Positions 31,820 through 40,679 of a stretch of DNA of 64,000 nt are shown piece by piece. The position numbers and the translations under genes were made by a program. Source of the DNA: Picocystis sp. L7 (lineage: Eukaryota; Chlorophyta; Picocystophyceae; Picocystales; Picocystaceae); NCBI GenBank assembly GCA_020975725.1, contig QXJR01000027.1, forward strand, positions 885,675 through 949,674. Direction: 5' to 3'. Numbering within the stretch: the first letter of the stretch is position 1; the number at the start of each line of letters is the position of its first letter. Under the pieces are notes generated by a model. That model saw only the letters and a program-made list of their open reading frames with translations, was not told where the DNA came from and ran no database searches.

Positions 31820-32045
31820 CGCCCTTTCCTTCGAGTGCGTTCCACCCGCTTTGCGATAAGCGTTGTTCGTCGGCGTAGGACCGTCGGACGGGCAAGCTCG
31901 ACGCCTGCGCGTCGCGGCGCAGGTCCGATACGTGTCGGACCTACGAGACGAACCCGTTCGCTGGAATCGAAACGTATAATGATGCAATCATGTAGATAGG
32001 TGAAGAGTGCCACGTGTTGCGTCTCTCATCGGACGGACTGGACGT

Positions 32046-32118
32046 GCCCGAATAGCTCAGTTGGTAGAGCGCAAGGCTCTTAACCTTGTGGTCATGGGTT
32101 CGAGCCCCATTTCGGGTG
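32046..32118 (+). tRNA. trnK-CUU: tRNA-Lys (anticodon CUU)
   Basis: Cloverleaf: acceptor GCCCGAA with TTCGGGT (first pair G-U), D-arm GCTC/GAGC, anticodon stem CAAGG/CCTTG around loop CTCTTAA (anticodon CTT), T-arm ATGGG/CCCAT with TTCGAGC loop, and discriminator G. No intron, no encoded CCA. A T-run (tttttt, 32139-32144) about 20 bp downstream may serve as the RNA polymerase III terminator. Confidence 0.96.
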
Positions 32119-32801
32119 TGTAGATACTGCTTTTGGCCTTTTTTCGGCAGAATGGAGTGAAACGGGGCTTGCCGTCACGAGAAGGAACGTACGAAACCGG
32201 GACACTGCGCTTCCCAACGGGATACAGAGGGGATGGCGCGGTTGGTTCACGGAGGATCCGGGCGCGAACCTCGCGAGGACGGTGGATTGAACGTCGGAAC
32301 AAGCAAACAGGAGACGGCCGGGAGAGGTCGATGCAGGGCTCGACCTGTCCCGAGGACGCTCCATCGTACACCAGCACAGGACTGCCCCATGACCAGAATC
32401 CTCGAGCACGGGACCCTGCCAGCCGTTCGTACAAGACGGTTGGCAGGCAGCCCGAGCCGTGTTTTCCGGCAGAGCTCGTATACCGCCAGGTCTGAACCTG
32501 TCTTTCAACGCTCCACAGGTGCAGGAGTCCAGCGCCGTGGCAATTTGCACCGTTTCGCGAAAACGCTGTGCTATTGAATGCCAATGACGGTCGATTCGCG
32601 ACGTTTTGGGACCCCGTGGAGCATCCGTGCATCCCCGGCCCTTGAACATGCTCCACCGTTGCCTTCTTTCCTGTGCACAGGGGACAAGAGGGGTGGGCGT
32701 GGCGATCCCGAGCGCTCAATGTGAGACCCATTCACACAATCTTTACAACACGACCTACACCGTCGTCTTTTCCTACGGGCACGTCGTCCCTGCTTGCACT
32801 T
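32119..32801. other. Intergenic between tRNA-Lys and NdhJ 3' end
   Basis: About 680 bp. Short frames only, with mixed composition and no protein-like stretch. I looked for a second tRNA and for U6-like motifs and found none. Confidence 0.4.
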
Positions 32802-33512
32802 TCAGTATGCGTCCTGGAGCTCGTAAAAGTCCGGCGTGATGTAGTCTTTCCTCAGCGGCCACCCCTCCCAGTTCTCGGGCATCAGCAAACGTTTCAGGTC
32901 CGGATGTCCCTCGTAGATGATACCGTACATGTCGTAGGTTTCCCTCTCTTGAAAGTCCGCGGTTTTCCAGATCCAGAAGACGCTGGGCACGCGTGGATCC
33001 TCTCTGGGTAGGAAGACTTTGATGCACACTTCTTCGGGGAAGGAATCGTTCTGGTCCATGTCTGGGTCCATTTTTACGAGATGATACACGCTGACGAGGT
33101 CGCCTCCTGGTTCGGAATCGTAGCCGCATTGGTTCCTCAGGTAATTGAATCCGTATGCGTTGAGTGCCAGGCACACGGGGATGAGGTCTTCGGCTTTGAC
33201 GTCGAGCATCTCCACCCCTTGGTGGTCGAACCCGAGTCCTTTGCTGAGCAACCCTCTTCCTTCGAGCCACCTCGAGACTTGTCCCGCGAGCACCTGTTCC
33301 TCCTGTTTTTCTCCTTCCTTTCCCTCTTGGCCTGGTTCGGGTTTCGTTTCGTTTTCGCCGGCCTCTCCTTCGGTCGCACGCGTCCGTGGTCGGTCCGTCC
33401 ATCTGCTTCGATGTCCGCTTCCTTGGATGCGTTTCGTCCTCCTGTTTCCTTCCCGTGGGTCCATCCCTGGATTCTTCCCCCGAACATTCGCCCTTGGGCA
33501 CGCCACGCGCAT
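32802..33512 (-). CDS. ndhJ: Plastid-type NAD(P)H-quinone oxidoreductase subunit J (NdhJ), nucleus-encoded
   Basis: About 236 residues. From about residue 79 it is clearly Ndh[74 protein letters not shown], and the end [20 protein letters not shown]. The last 16 residues separate it from the mitochondrial homologue Nad9/NDUFS3, which continues after a GHPLRKDFP motif. NdhJ is a peripheral-arm subunit of the thylakoid NDH complex in cyclic electron flow. The first 78 residues are extra relative to plastid-encoded NdhJ: basic at first ([18 protein letters not shown]), then Glu/Lys-rich, so they could hold a transit peptide, though a hidden 5' exon is also possible. ATG 33512 was chosen; codons fit the GC-rich neighbours. 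Confidence 0.9.
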   Translation of the reverse strand: MRVACPRANVRGKNPGMDPREGNRRTKRIQGSGHRSRWTDRPRTRATEGEAGENETKPEPGQEGKEGEKQEEQVLAGQVSRWLEGRGLLSKGLGFDHQGVEMLDVKAEDLIPVCLALNAYGFNYLRNQCGYDSEPGGDLVSVYHLVKMDPDMDQNDSFPEEVCIKVFLPREDPRVPSVFWIWKTADFQERETYDMYGIIYEGHPDLKRLLMPENWEGWPLRKDYITPDFYELQDAY

Positions 33513-33694
33513 GGTCGCTTCGGTCCGCTCCGTCCGCGTTGGGTCTGCGTCGGCGCCACGCCAAGGCCCAGGGGTCTCCCTTTCGTTCGTTCGGGAGAGG
33601 GGAGGGGGATGGATTCCCAACCTCCTCTCGTTCTACCTGTCGTGGCTGCTTCTCGGGAGGGGAGGGGAGGACAAGGGGAGGGGGGGGTTCTCGG
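33513..33694. other. NdhJ upstream region
   Basis: Presumed 5' UTR/promoter; the minus-strand frame remains open here to 33620 without an ATG. Purine/pyrimidine-skewed runs near 33650-33690. Confidence 0.35.
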
Positions 33695-33858
33695 CTTTTC
33701 GTCACCCCGGTTTCACCCGATTGGTCCCGAAAATCACCCCGAAAGGGTGACGAAAAGGAGGGATGGGAAATTCCCGACCAAGGTTCCCCCACTCAAACCC
33801 ACTCGGGTGGGCACGGAATGAGAAATTCCGTCCTTTTCGTCACCCCGACCGGGTGACG
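33695..33858. repeat. Inverted-motif cluster built on TTTTCGTCACCC / GGGTGACGAAAA
   Basis: CTTTTCGTCACCCC at 33695-33708 is matched by its reverse complement GGGTGACGAAAAGG at 33745-33758, making a 13-bp-armed hairpin with a 36-base loop. CCTTTTCGTCACCCC recurs at 33832-33846, followed by GGGTGACG at 33851-33858. The loop and spacer repeat related pieces (AATCACCCCGAAA, AGAAATTCCG). A further copy, GGGGTGACGAAATTCCG, lies at 35176-35192 on the far side of the low-GC island. Confidence 0.75.
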
Positions 33859-35529
33859 ATTCTTCAAGGGAAAGAACTTGGACCCATCCCTAGGCTTTCC
33901 ACCTATGGTGGGGCGCATTGGATCGGAGGCACTTACACACCAACCTAGGCACGGGTCATGCGGAAAGGGGCAAGTCGATGCTACCGACATGGCTGATCTC
34001 AATCGATTGTGGAATGTGCGTTGGAGGAATCGAATGTGTGCCTTGTGGCGCTAGACCATCAGAAGCATGTCCTCGTGCCCGATGAAGTAGAGGAGCCTCA
34101 AAGCCGACAAACACTACGATAAAAGGCATTCTTCGGGGTCCCTTGCCACAAGTTTGCCCGTTGCCTTGGCATTGCCGCTAGCTAGGGTGCCCTTCAAACC
34201 AAAAATAGCAACCGGGGCGAATAAAAAGCAACACTTTTGCCACCTCAAGCATACGAGACGCACCAGAAAAGACTACAATTCATGCATCCCACCGTTCTTT
34301 TCCCGTAAGTAATAACACCATACTGAAGTTCGAAGAGAGGGTTTGCTAGTAGACCACGATGTCCTACAATTTGCACTCACGAGGACCATCTCTGTGATTT
34401 TGCTATTCAAACCCCTTTCACTTCAACAAGTAGAAGTCAGACCGAGTGAAGCGGTTTCCTGGCGTCCCAAGCGCAACAAAGGTAATACACTGGCAACTAC
34501 AACCTCTCCACATACGAAATGAAGGCGTACTAGAATTAGATTGAGCACCTTTGGCGATGCTTGCAGTAGCACTTTAATTTTACAATTCGCACCTAAAAGG
34601 GTTCTTGCCAACTCTCCTCCAATGATGACCATTCGGCTCATCGACAAAAAAGACATTGCTTTGATTGTCCAAAGTTAGACTTTCCTTCTTCACCCACCCA
34701 CCCCCCTAAAAATTCTTTCCCTCGATCCGTGACCTCTCACAAGTAGTGAGTGAAGGTGTTCGTAGTCTTTCCTTGGCATTGCGTTGCAATTAAAGGCAAG
34801 TTCAGCATTCTTGCCCGCTCTTGCATCCAAGACTTTGTGGCATGATGCTCCATTTAATGGTATGGATGGTGTTTCTTGGATGACTACCTATCCCAAGGCA
34901 CATCCAATATGCTTTGGTGCATGTTTCATACATGTCTCATCCTGTCTCTCTCTAAGTTCTTACCATCGGGTTTGGTGTTCGCCATTGTCTTTTGCAAGTC
35001 CAAGGTCCCTTGGGTCCGGAATTCTCGCCGAATCCCTCCACGTTTTTCAAGAACAGGACGCCTTTTCGAAACAGAAATTCCTTCCCAACGCGTACCCGAT
35101 GAAACACCCCTTCGATTGGGGAGACGACCGGGGTTATACCCAGGGATCGGAGAGGGATTCCCCCGGGGTGATTCTGGGGTGACGAAATTCCGTGAAGAAG
35201 GGATCCCTCCTCCTTTCCCCCCCTGTCCCCGGGGCACGCCCTCTTCGACGTGGAAGGGGGGGGTTCCTAATCTCGCACACCACCGCCTCGAGAACCGGGG
35301 GGGGGAGAGGGAGGTCGAGGGGACCGACACCGCCTCCCTGCCCTCCCCCCTCCTTTCTCCGTGCTGGCTCTCCCACAACTCGGAAGGAGGGGGAGGGGAA
35401 CGACCACGGTGGAGCAAGGGGAAACCGTTGGGAGGGGGAGGAGAGGGGGAGAGGGGGATCGACACGCGACCGAGATCCACACGCCGCGTAACGGAAGGAG
35501 CGGGGTGCGCCCGAGCGGTGTGAAGGAAC
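33859..35529. other. Lower-GC island without recognisable genes
   Basis: From about 33900 to 35050 the sequence drops to near 45% GC by eye and lacks any frame over about 130 codons that looks like protein. Poly-C and T tracts occur near 34690-34710. From 35050 it returns to GC-rich sequence with G/C runs, which should contain the promoter of the following adenosyltransferase gene. No transposase, reverse transcriptase or RNA gene was seen. Confidence 0.5.
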
Positions 35530-36090
35530 ATGAAGATCTACACGAGAGTGGGAGACGGAGGAGAATCCAGCCTCTACAACGGAGAAAAGAGGAAAAAACA
35601 CCACATGGTGTTCGAAGCACTCGGAGACGTCGACGAGATCAACTCCGTGCTGGGACTCGCCAGAGAACACTGCCTCGATGCCAAGAACGGAATCGATCAG
35701 AAACTGGCCGAAGTGCAATCCAGGCTGCTGGACGTGGGATCCGCCGTGGCGACGCCAGCCACCAGCTCGGCCGCGCACAAGCTCGAAAGGACCAAGTTCG
35801 ACGCAAGCAACGTGCAGACGCTCGAAACGTGGATCGACGAGTTGACCGAGGAGCTCCCTGCGCTCACGCAGTTCATCCTTCCCTCGGGTGGATTGGCCGC
35901 GTCCACGCTGCACATGGCGCGAGTGGTATGCAGGAGGGCGGAACGGAAAGTCTGGCCCCTCGTGGATGGAGATCAAGTGGAAGACGCCGTCGGCAAGTAC
36001 CTCAACCGACTGAGCGATTTTTTGTTCACGGCTGCGCGCTACGCGGCCTTGAAAGAGCACCGATCCGAGACCGTTTACAAGAAGGCGTGA
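35530..36090 (+). CDS. MMAB: Corrinoid adenosyltransferase (PduO/MMAB type)
   Basis: 186 residues, a bare catalytic domain. Starts MKIYTRVGDGGESSLYNGE (ATP-binding N-terminus), then FEALGDVDEINSVLGLAREH, LLDVGSAVATPA, FILPSGGLAASTLH, and ARVVCRRAERKVWPL before KYLNRLSDFLFTAARYAA. The RRAER helix holds the conserved catalytic region. It makes adenosylcobalamin for B12-dependent enzymes such as methylmalonyl-CoA mutase. There is an in-frame TGA two codons above the ATG, so no mitochondrial presequence is encoded contiguously; an upstream exon or cytosolic location are the options. Eukaryotic homologues are normally mitochondrial. Confidence 0.95.
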   Translation: MKIYTRVGDGGESSLYNGEKRKKHHMVFEALGDVDEINSVLGLAREHCLDAKNGIDQKLAEVQSRLLDVGSAVATPATSSAAHKLERTKFDASNVQTLETWIDELTEELPALTQFILPSGGLAASTLHMARVVCRRAERKVWPLVDGDQVEDAVGKYLNRLSDFLFTAARYAALKEHRSETVYKKA

Positions 36091-37371
36091 GATGCACGCG
36101 AGCATTTGGTGCGATGGGAGGATGGGTGCTTCCTGCTGTTTCGATCCTCGTGGCCGGCATTGCCCGACCTTTCCCCTGTCAAACAAAGCCAGACGGCACG
36201 GTCTTCCTTCGTCTTCCTTCGTCTTCCTTCCGACCCGGCTTTGCCCCGATACGCGTTCCCAAGTGGACGTACGCTTCTCGGACGTCCTTCTCCGTCCTTT
36301 CACCCATGCACAGCGTGGCATTCGCTCGCGTGCCTTGGGTCTTCGAAGCAGGATGTCCGTTCCTCGCCCTTCTCCCTGTCCTTCCCGTCCCCGACGTCTC
36401 GTGGATCCCACCCGATGTCCTCCTCGGGGAGAGGCGTCTCGAAAACGCGTGGGAGGAGGATCGGAGGGGAGGTTGGAAGGGGCATCGAAAGGGGGTGGGA
36501 TGCATCCCCCGAGGACGTGGGCGGGAACACACCCACCGACGTCGCCGTCCACCCACGCCGGTGTCGGACGAAACCAAGCGAACGATCCCGTCCAGGTGAG
36601 GAGACGTGAAAGGAGAGGGGAGTGCCAGGACGAAGATCGGTGCACGGGACACGAACGAGACGTACCAAGAGCCTGGGAACCCGATGATACACAAGAATCT
36701 TTGAGACCTGATGGACCACCCCGCGCAATGCAGGGATGGTCCGCGAAAGATGACACGAACACAAAAGCTGAGGGTTCCGATGCACAGGCACTCAGTGATC
36801 TCCGTACGAAGCTGCTCGCTCCCATCGAGAGGCCCACGTCCCAAACACTGAGAACAGCGAAACGGGAGGACCTCCGCCGCCGACGTGGGACGTCCAACGT
36901 CGGGAAAAGCGGAACCCTCGCGACAAACCAAACCCTCCGCACGGAACGCGAACGACACGCGAGAAACGCTGACGAACCGCTGCCTTCCTTCATTCGGACA
37001 GGATCGGAACGGCGCGAAGGTGCACCGGTGGGCGTCCGCCGACGAAAGAAAGGTGCGTGTCGGCGCCGAACTCGCGCGAAGGGACCTGGACGAACCGCGC
37101 CCTGTGGGAAACCGAAAATGATGCCATACACGAATCATCCAACACTTGAACTGAGATCGCAGTGATGGACCACGTTCGATCTGATTCGTTCCTCCCGGTG
37201 TGGGCGTGTGATGGTTGCACCGTGCAACGACTTGAGTGACGACCAATCAATATTATCTTAGGACACCGAACGAGGCTCTGAAAAAGGAGCCGGTGATTAG
37301 AACTCTTTTCCGACAAGTCGAGAAGCACAGGAAAGCCTCCTGGTTCTGGTGATGTATCAATAACTTTCGTT
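36091..37371. other. Unassigned GC-rich region
   Basis: About 1.28 kb with long frames on both strands (over 350 codons each) and no recognisable domain; Arg/Pro/Ser composition suggests they are by-products of base composition. One plus-strand frame from about 36113 begins with a hydrophobic leader (GGWVLPAVSILVAGIA), but the rest is unconvincing. No RNA gene found. Confidence 0.35.
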
Positions 37372-38184
37372 CTACTGCAAGCTCGTAGAGCCGTGTAGAT
37401 CCAAACATTGGAGACCTGAACTGAAGACAACCAGGAAGGCCACCTGACTTCGTCCCGCCCCTTGCAGGCGCTTTTCCCTGCCCGCCATGATTTCCACGGA
37501 TGGACGTTTGGCTGACTCGATTTGCTCGTGCACTCGCAGAACCTGTGGGGGTATGGAACCTCGCCCTGTAACCGTGTCTCTTGCACTTTTGGGTTTGCCA
37601 TGCTGCTGTCGCTGGGCTTGTCCTTGGTTGTGACCGAGGACCTCGTTGGAGGAAAGATTGCTTGGCTTGCTCGCCCATCCCAGTCCTCCTTCCCGTTGGC
37701 GACTGCGTGACGAACGTCCTTTGTCCTCGGCGTCGCCGGTCTGTCCACGTGGGTCTGGTCGTTCGGGAGCGGGTGCAGTTTGGGGGCATCCCTGGGCTAC
37801 TCGGCGTCGATTCGAAGGCACATCGCACCCGCCGCTTGTCCGTTGGATCTCGTGGAAGCGCTCCCCTTCCTATCCGGTTCGGTTGTCCGTTGTGGTTCCA
37901 CCGCATGCATGGTTTTTCTGTCGCTCCTGGTCTGGATTCTCTTCGAGTAACTCGATGGGGGGGGTCTTGATGTGGATTTCCCCTCGGCCAGGTCGGACGT
38001 CTTCGGATGAGGCCTCCACCCCCCCCGGAGCCTCCGCGATCGACGGTGATTCCCGACGCAGAACCTGCAAGATCGTCCCCTCGAAAGCGGGCGGAAGCGG
38101 TGCGGTTGCCGTGGAGGATGTCGGGAGGGGAGGGATGAGGGGGTTCCTCCGCCAATGGCGTTGGAGGAACGCCACCAAAACCAT
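37372..38184 (-). CDS. Unknown protein, probably spliced (tentative model)
   Basis: Two same-frame blocks of protein-like sequence are separated by a stop at 37870-37872. The upstream block runs from ATG 38184 and includes AFEGTILQVLRRESPSIAEA and IHIKTPPIELLEENPDQE. The downstream block has VLRVHEQIESAKRPSVEIMA and ends at TAG 37372. A GT-AG intron of roughly 90-100 bp (about 37800 to 37893, donor after GCATGCG, acceptor GCCGAG) would remove the stop and keep frame. No family recognised. Its start is about 60 bp from the divergent gene at 38244. Confidence 0.3.
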
Positions 38185-38243
38185 CGTGCGAACAACACGA
38201 GTCGCGTGCGAACACCAAGGCACAAGGACCGTTCGCAGACGAC

Positions 38244-38597
38244 ATGGAACGCACCGCGGTCACGCCAACCGCCTCGCGGGTCCGAATGGCACGCCTCAGA
38301 GACAGGGACCGCACCAGACCCAAGGGAATTCGAGGTGGTTCGGGGTCGGGAAGGACGCCAGGACAGGACCGCTCCGCCTCCACCTACGTGGCGATTCCAG
38401 GGCTCCAGAGACGCATCGAGGAGGTCGAGAGCCTGGAAAGGGAGCTCGAAAAACGTCCGAAATTGCCGGACTCAATTGATACGCTCGGAGAGCTCGGACG
38501 GAGACATGCAGACATCCACCAGTGGCACGAGGCCCAGTGGAGGAGTCTCCTGCCCGAGCAAAGCGACGATGCTTCAGAAGAAGTAACAAACGAATAA
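38244..38597 (+). CDS. Small unknown protein with a C-terminal coiled coil, 117 residues
   Basis: Starts at ATG 38244. The first 45 residues are basic and Gly/Arg/Thr-rich, perhaps disordered or a targeting tail. Residues about 50-105 are convincing: YVAIPGLQRRIEEVESLERE, then PDSIDTLGELGRRHADIHQW and HEAQWRSLLPEQ, giving one or two amphipathic helices. The stop overlaps an AATAAA-like signal. Convergent with the oxysterol-binding protein gene (52 bp apart). I do not recognise the family; a small complex subunit is the best guess. Confidence 0.5.
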   Translation: MERTAVTPTASRVRMARLRDRDRTRPKGIRGGSGSGRTPGQDRSASTYVAIPGLQRRIEEVESLERELEKRPKLPDSIDTLGELGRRHADIHQWHEAQWRSLLPEQSDDASEEVTNE

Positions 38598-38649
38598 ATA
38601 CGGGTCGTAGCCGTCGATCCCCGTTTCCGCGCCGGACGATTGCCCCAAT

Positions 38650-40090
38650 CTAGTCCACGTTGTACTGCCAGGGACAGAAGGATGCTCCCAAGACCCCCGC
38701 TCCCCCTCCTGACTCCAGACCGTTCCCTTGGTGCACACTTCGCTCCTCCGCTTCGAAGGAACCATTCCAAATCCATGGTTGGACCACGTCCAGGTCACAC
38801 TCCCCATCGTAGACCTGAGGATCGCTATCATATTCAAACCAGCGAGGGGTCCACTTGTCCCCGTTCCCTTCCCGTTCCCTCCGCTCGGCTCTCTGCTTCT
38901 CCTCGATCCGCACCTTCTCAGATTGGGCCTCCGCGGACAATCCCTGGGCCAAGAATTCACGATCCGACCTTCGCCGGCTGTCGGACGGCAAAGGTTCGCC
39001 CTCGTAATCCCAAGCATTCAGGTGATGAGCGAATTCCGTGAAACCGTACGCATCGTCCGAGGGGAGCGGTCTGGCGATCCACAAGGGCTTGTACTCTTCA
39101 TCCGGCAGCGGCTCTCCTTCTTTGTCGCAAAGTACACAGTAAACATCGCGGTTCCATCGCCCCGACAGCAGGAGTCTCTTGTGACCCTCGCCATCGCTGA
39201 TGTACCCTTTCAAATCGTACCGCCCCGCCCCGAACCAACCACAAGGCGCAAAGGTCATGACACACTCGCTGCCCGTCGTGGTGTTCTTCAGGATCATCTC
39301 GCCAAACGAATCTACCCAAGTCCTACCTACCAGCACATTGTGCGCCTTAGAATTTGGAGGCCGCAGCCAGAACACTTCGCCCGTATTCTCCAGGCGAACC
39401 CTGGACCTCCCATACGGGTACACTTCAACCGAGTTCCCGAGAAATTTGCTCTGCGGGGCCGACACGATGTCGTAGACCCACCCGGATCCCTTGCTTTCGG
39501 CATGGGCAGCAGCGACTGGCGGGTGGTGGCTCACTTGCTCGGCGAGATAAAACAGGCCGTTCGCATCGTAGTGCTCGAAGGTTTCGCCCAGGATTGGATT
39601 GAACGGCTTGTACGTCCTTTCGTTCGCTGCGTAAGGTGAAACGAAGAAGGCAGCGACCCATGCCATCCTTTCGAACTCGTCTTCGCAGGTCGAGGCCTTG
39701 TCCAGCAAGTGGGAGTACTCCATGATTTCCGCCATTTTCTGCAGGTTGGTGAAAGGTTCCATCAACCAGACGGGGATGGACATGAGTGATTGCACATCGC
39801 TTCCTATGTACCGCTTCGCGAGCTGAAGGACGCTGAGTCGTTCCTCCACATCCACGTTTCTTTCCGTCTCGTTCTGTCCTTCTTCACCGTCGTATTCTTC
39901 CACTTCCACCTCGGCCGCGGCCTCTGCCCATCCCAACATGCTTCGTATGCGCACACGGTCGTTTCGGGCTTGGTTAGATCTGGAACGTGGATGCACCTTT
40001 CTTTCCTATTTTACGGATTCCAGCGCCTTTGTCTCACCTGGACATCCTCTTCTGGGTCATCCCGACGATGGAGTTGATGGTGGAGAACAT
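38650..40090 (-). CDS. Oxysterol-binding protein-related lipid transfer protein (ORP), one 58-bp intron
   Basis: Exons 40090-40038 and 39979-38650; intron 39980-40037 (58 bp, GTGAGA...TTCCAG). About 460 residues, the short plant/fungal ORP class with only the lipid-binding domain. Exon 1 encodes MFSTINSIVGMTQKRMSR, which resembles the N-terminus of plant ORP3-type proteins (FFSSIASSFSNFGSAMSK). Then come RYIGSDVQSLMSIPVW, LQKMAEIMEYSHLLDKA, the lid NPILGETFEHY and the family fingerprint EQVSHHPP, followed by basic residues for PI4P binding and the C-terminal WTPRWFEYD. It moves sterols or phosphoinositides at membrane contact sites. The acceptor choice is inferred; an alternative AG at about 39943 also keeps frame. 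Confidence 0.85.
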
Positions 40091-40679
40091 CCCTCCGGCC
40101 TCCTGCCTGTCGGTTCCGCCGTCCGTTGCGCGTGGCAGGGGTCCGCGAGGCGTCAGCTTGCGATCATCCATCCCGTACGTCCCACGGTTCGTGCGCCTGT
40201 TCTTCAGGCGCGTTTCTTTGCCTGTGGATCCGCGACCACTCCAGCTCGCGGATTCCGTTGGGAGCCTCGTTTCATCGACGTTCCGCGTCCGATCGCGTCC
40301 ATCGGATCCCGATCTCTCCTTTTCGCCATTTTCCCTCACCCTTGGGCTTCTTCCTCGTCCATGTCTTCCCCGCAGGGACGTGGGTCTCGTCCTGGGAATC
40401 CGCCGCCTCACCCGCCCGCTCGGCGTCGACGTTCGGGGACAAGGGATCCCCTACCTCCCTTTCCTGTGGCCTCGTCCCACGGGATGGAGGGAGGGGAGGT
40501 CGGATCCCCGTTTCGGACGCGGGTGGGTGGGAAACGGTCTGGTTCACGATCGAGGTGATGGAAACGAAAGGAGAGCAGAAGGGTGGGGGAAAGGGATCCA
40601 TCCCTCGTTGGAAAGGGAAGGGATCGGTTGGGTTCCAAGGCCTGGGTCGATCCAGAGAAGGGGAGGAGGGGAGGGGGTC
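40091..40679. other. Intergenic between ORP start and CLC 3' end
   Basis: About 590 bp of GC-rich sequence, containing the ORP promoter and the CLC 3' UTR. Open frames are shadows of composition. Confidence 0.35.

Noticed and set aside
32802-33512. Mitochondrial complex I subunit NDUFS3/Nad9 as alternative identity
   Set aside because: The C-terminus and the [20 protein letters not shown] block are of NdhJ type; Nad9 has a GHPLRKDFP motif followed by a further tail.
36640-36780. C/D snoRNA-like boxes (GATGATA and CTGA words)
   Set aside because: The C box is imperfect, the terminal stem is missing, and such short words are expected by chance.
36092-37246. Opposing 350-codon frames after the adenosyltransferase gene
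   Set aside because: Both are Arg/Pro/Ser-rich with no conserved pattern and overlap each other, so neither can be preferred.
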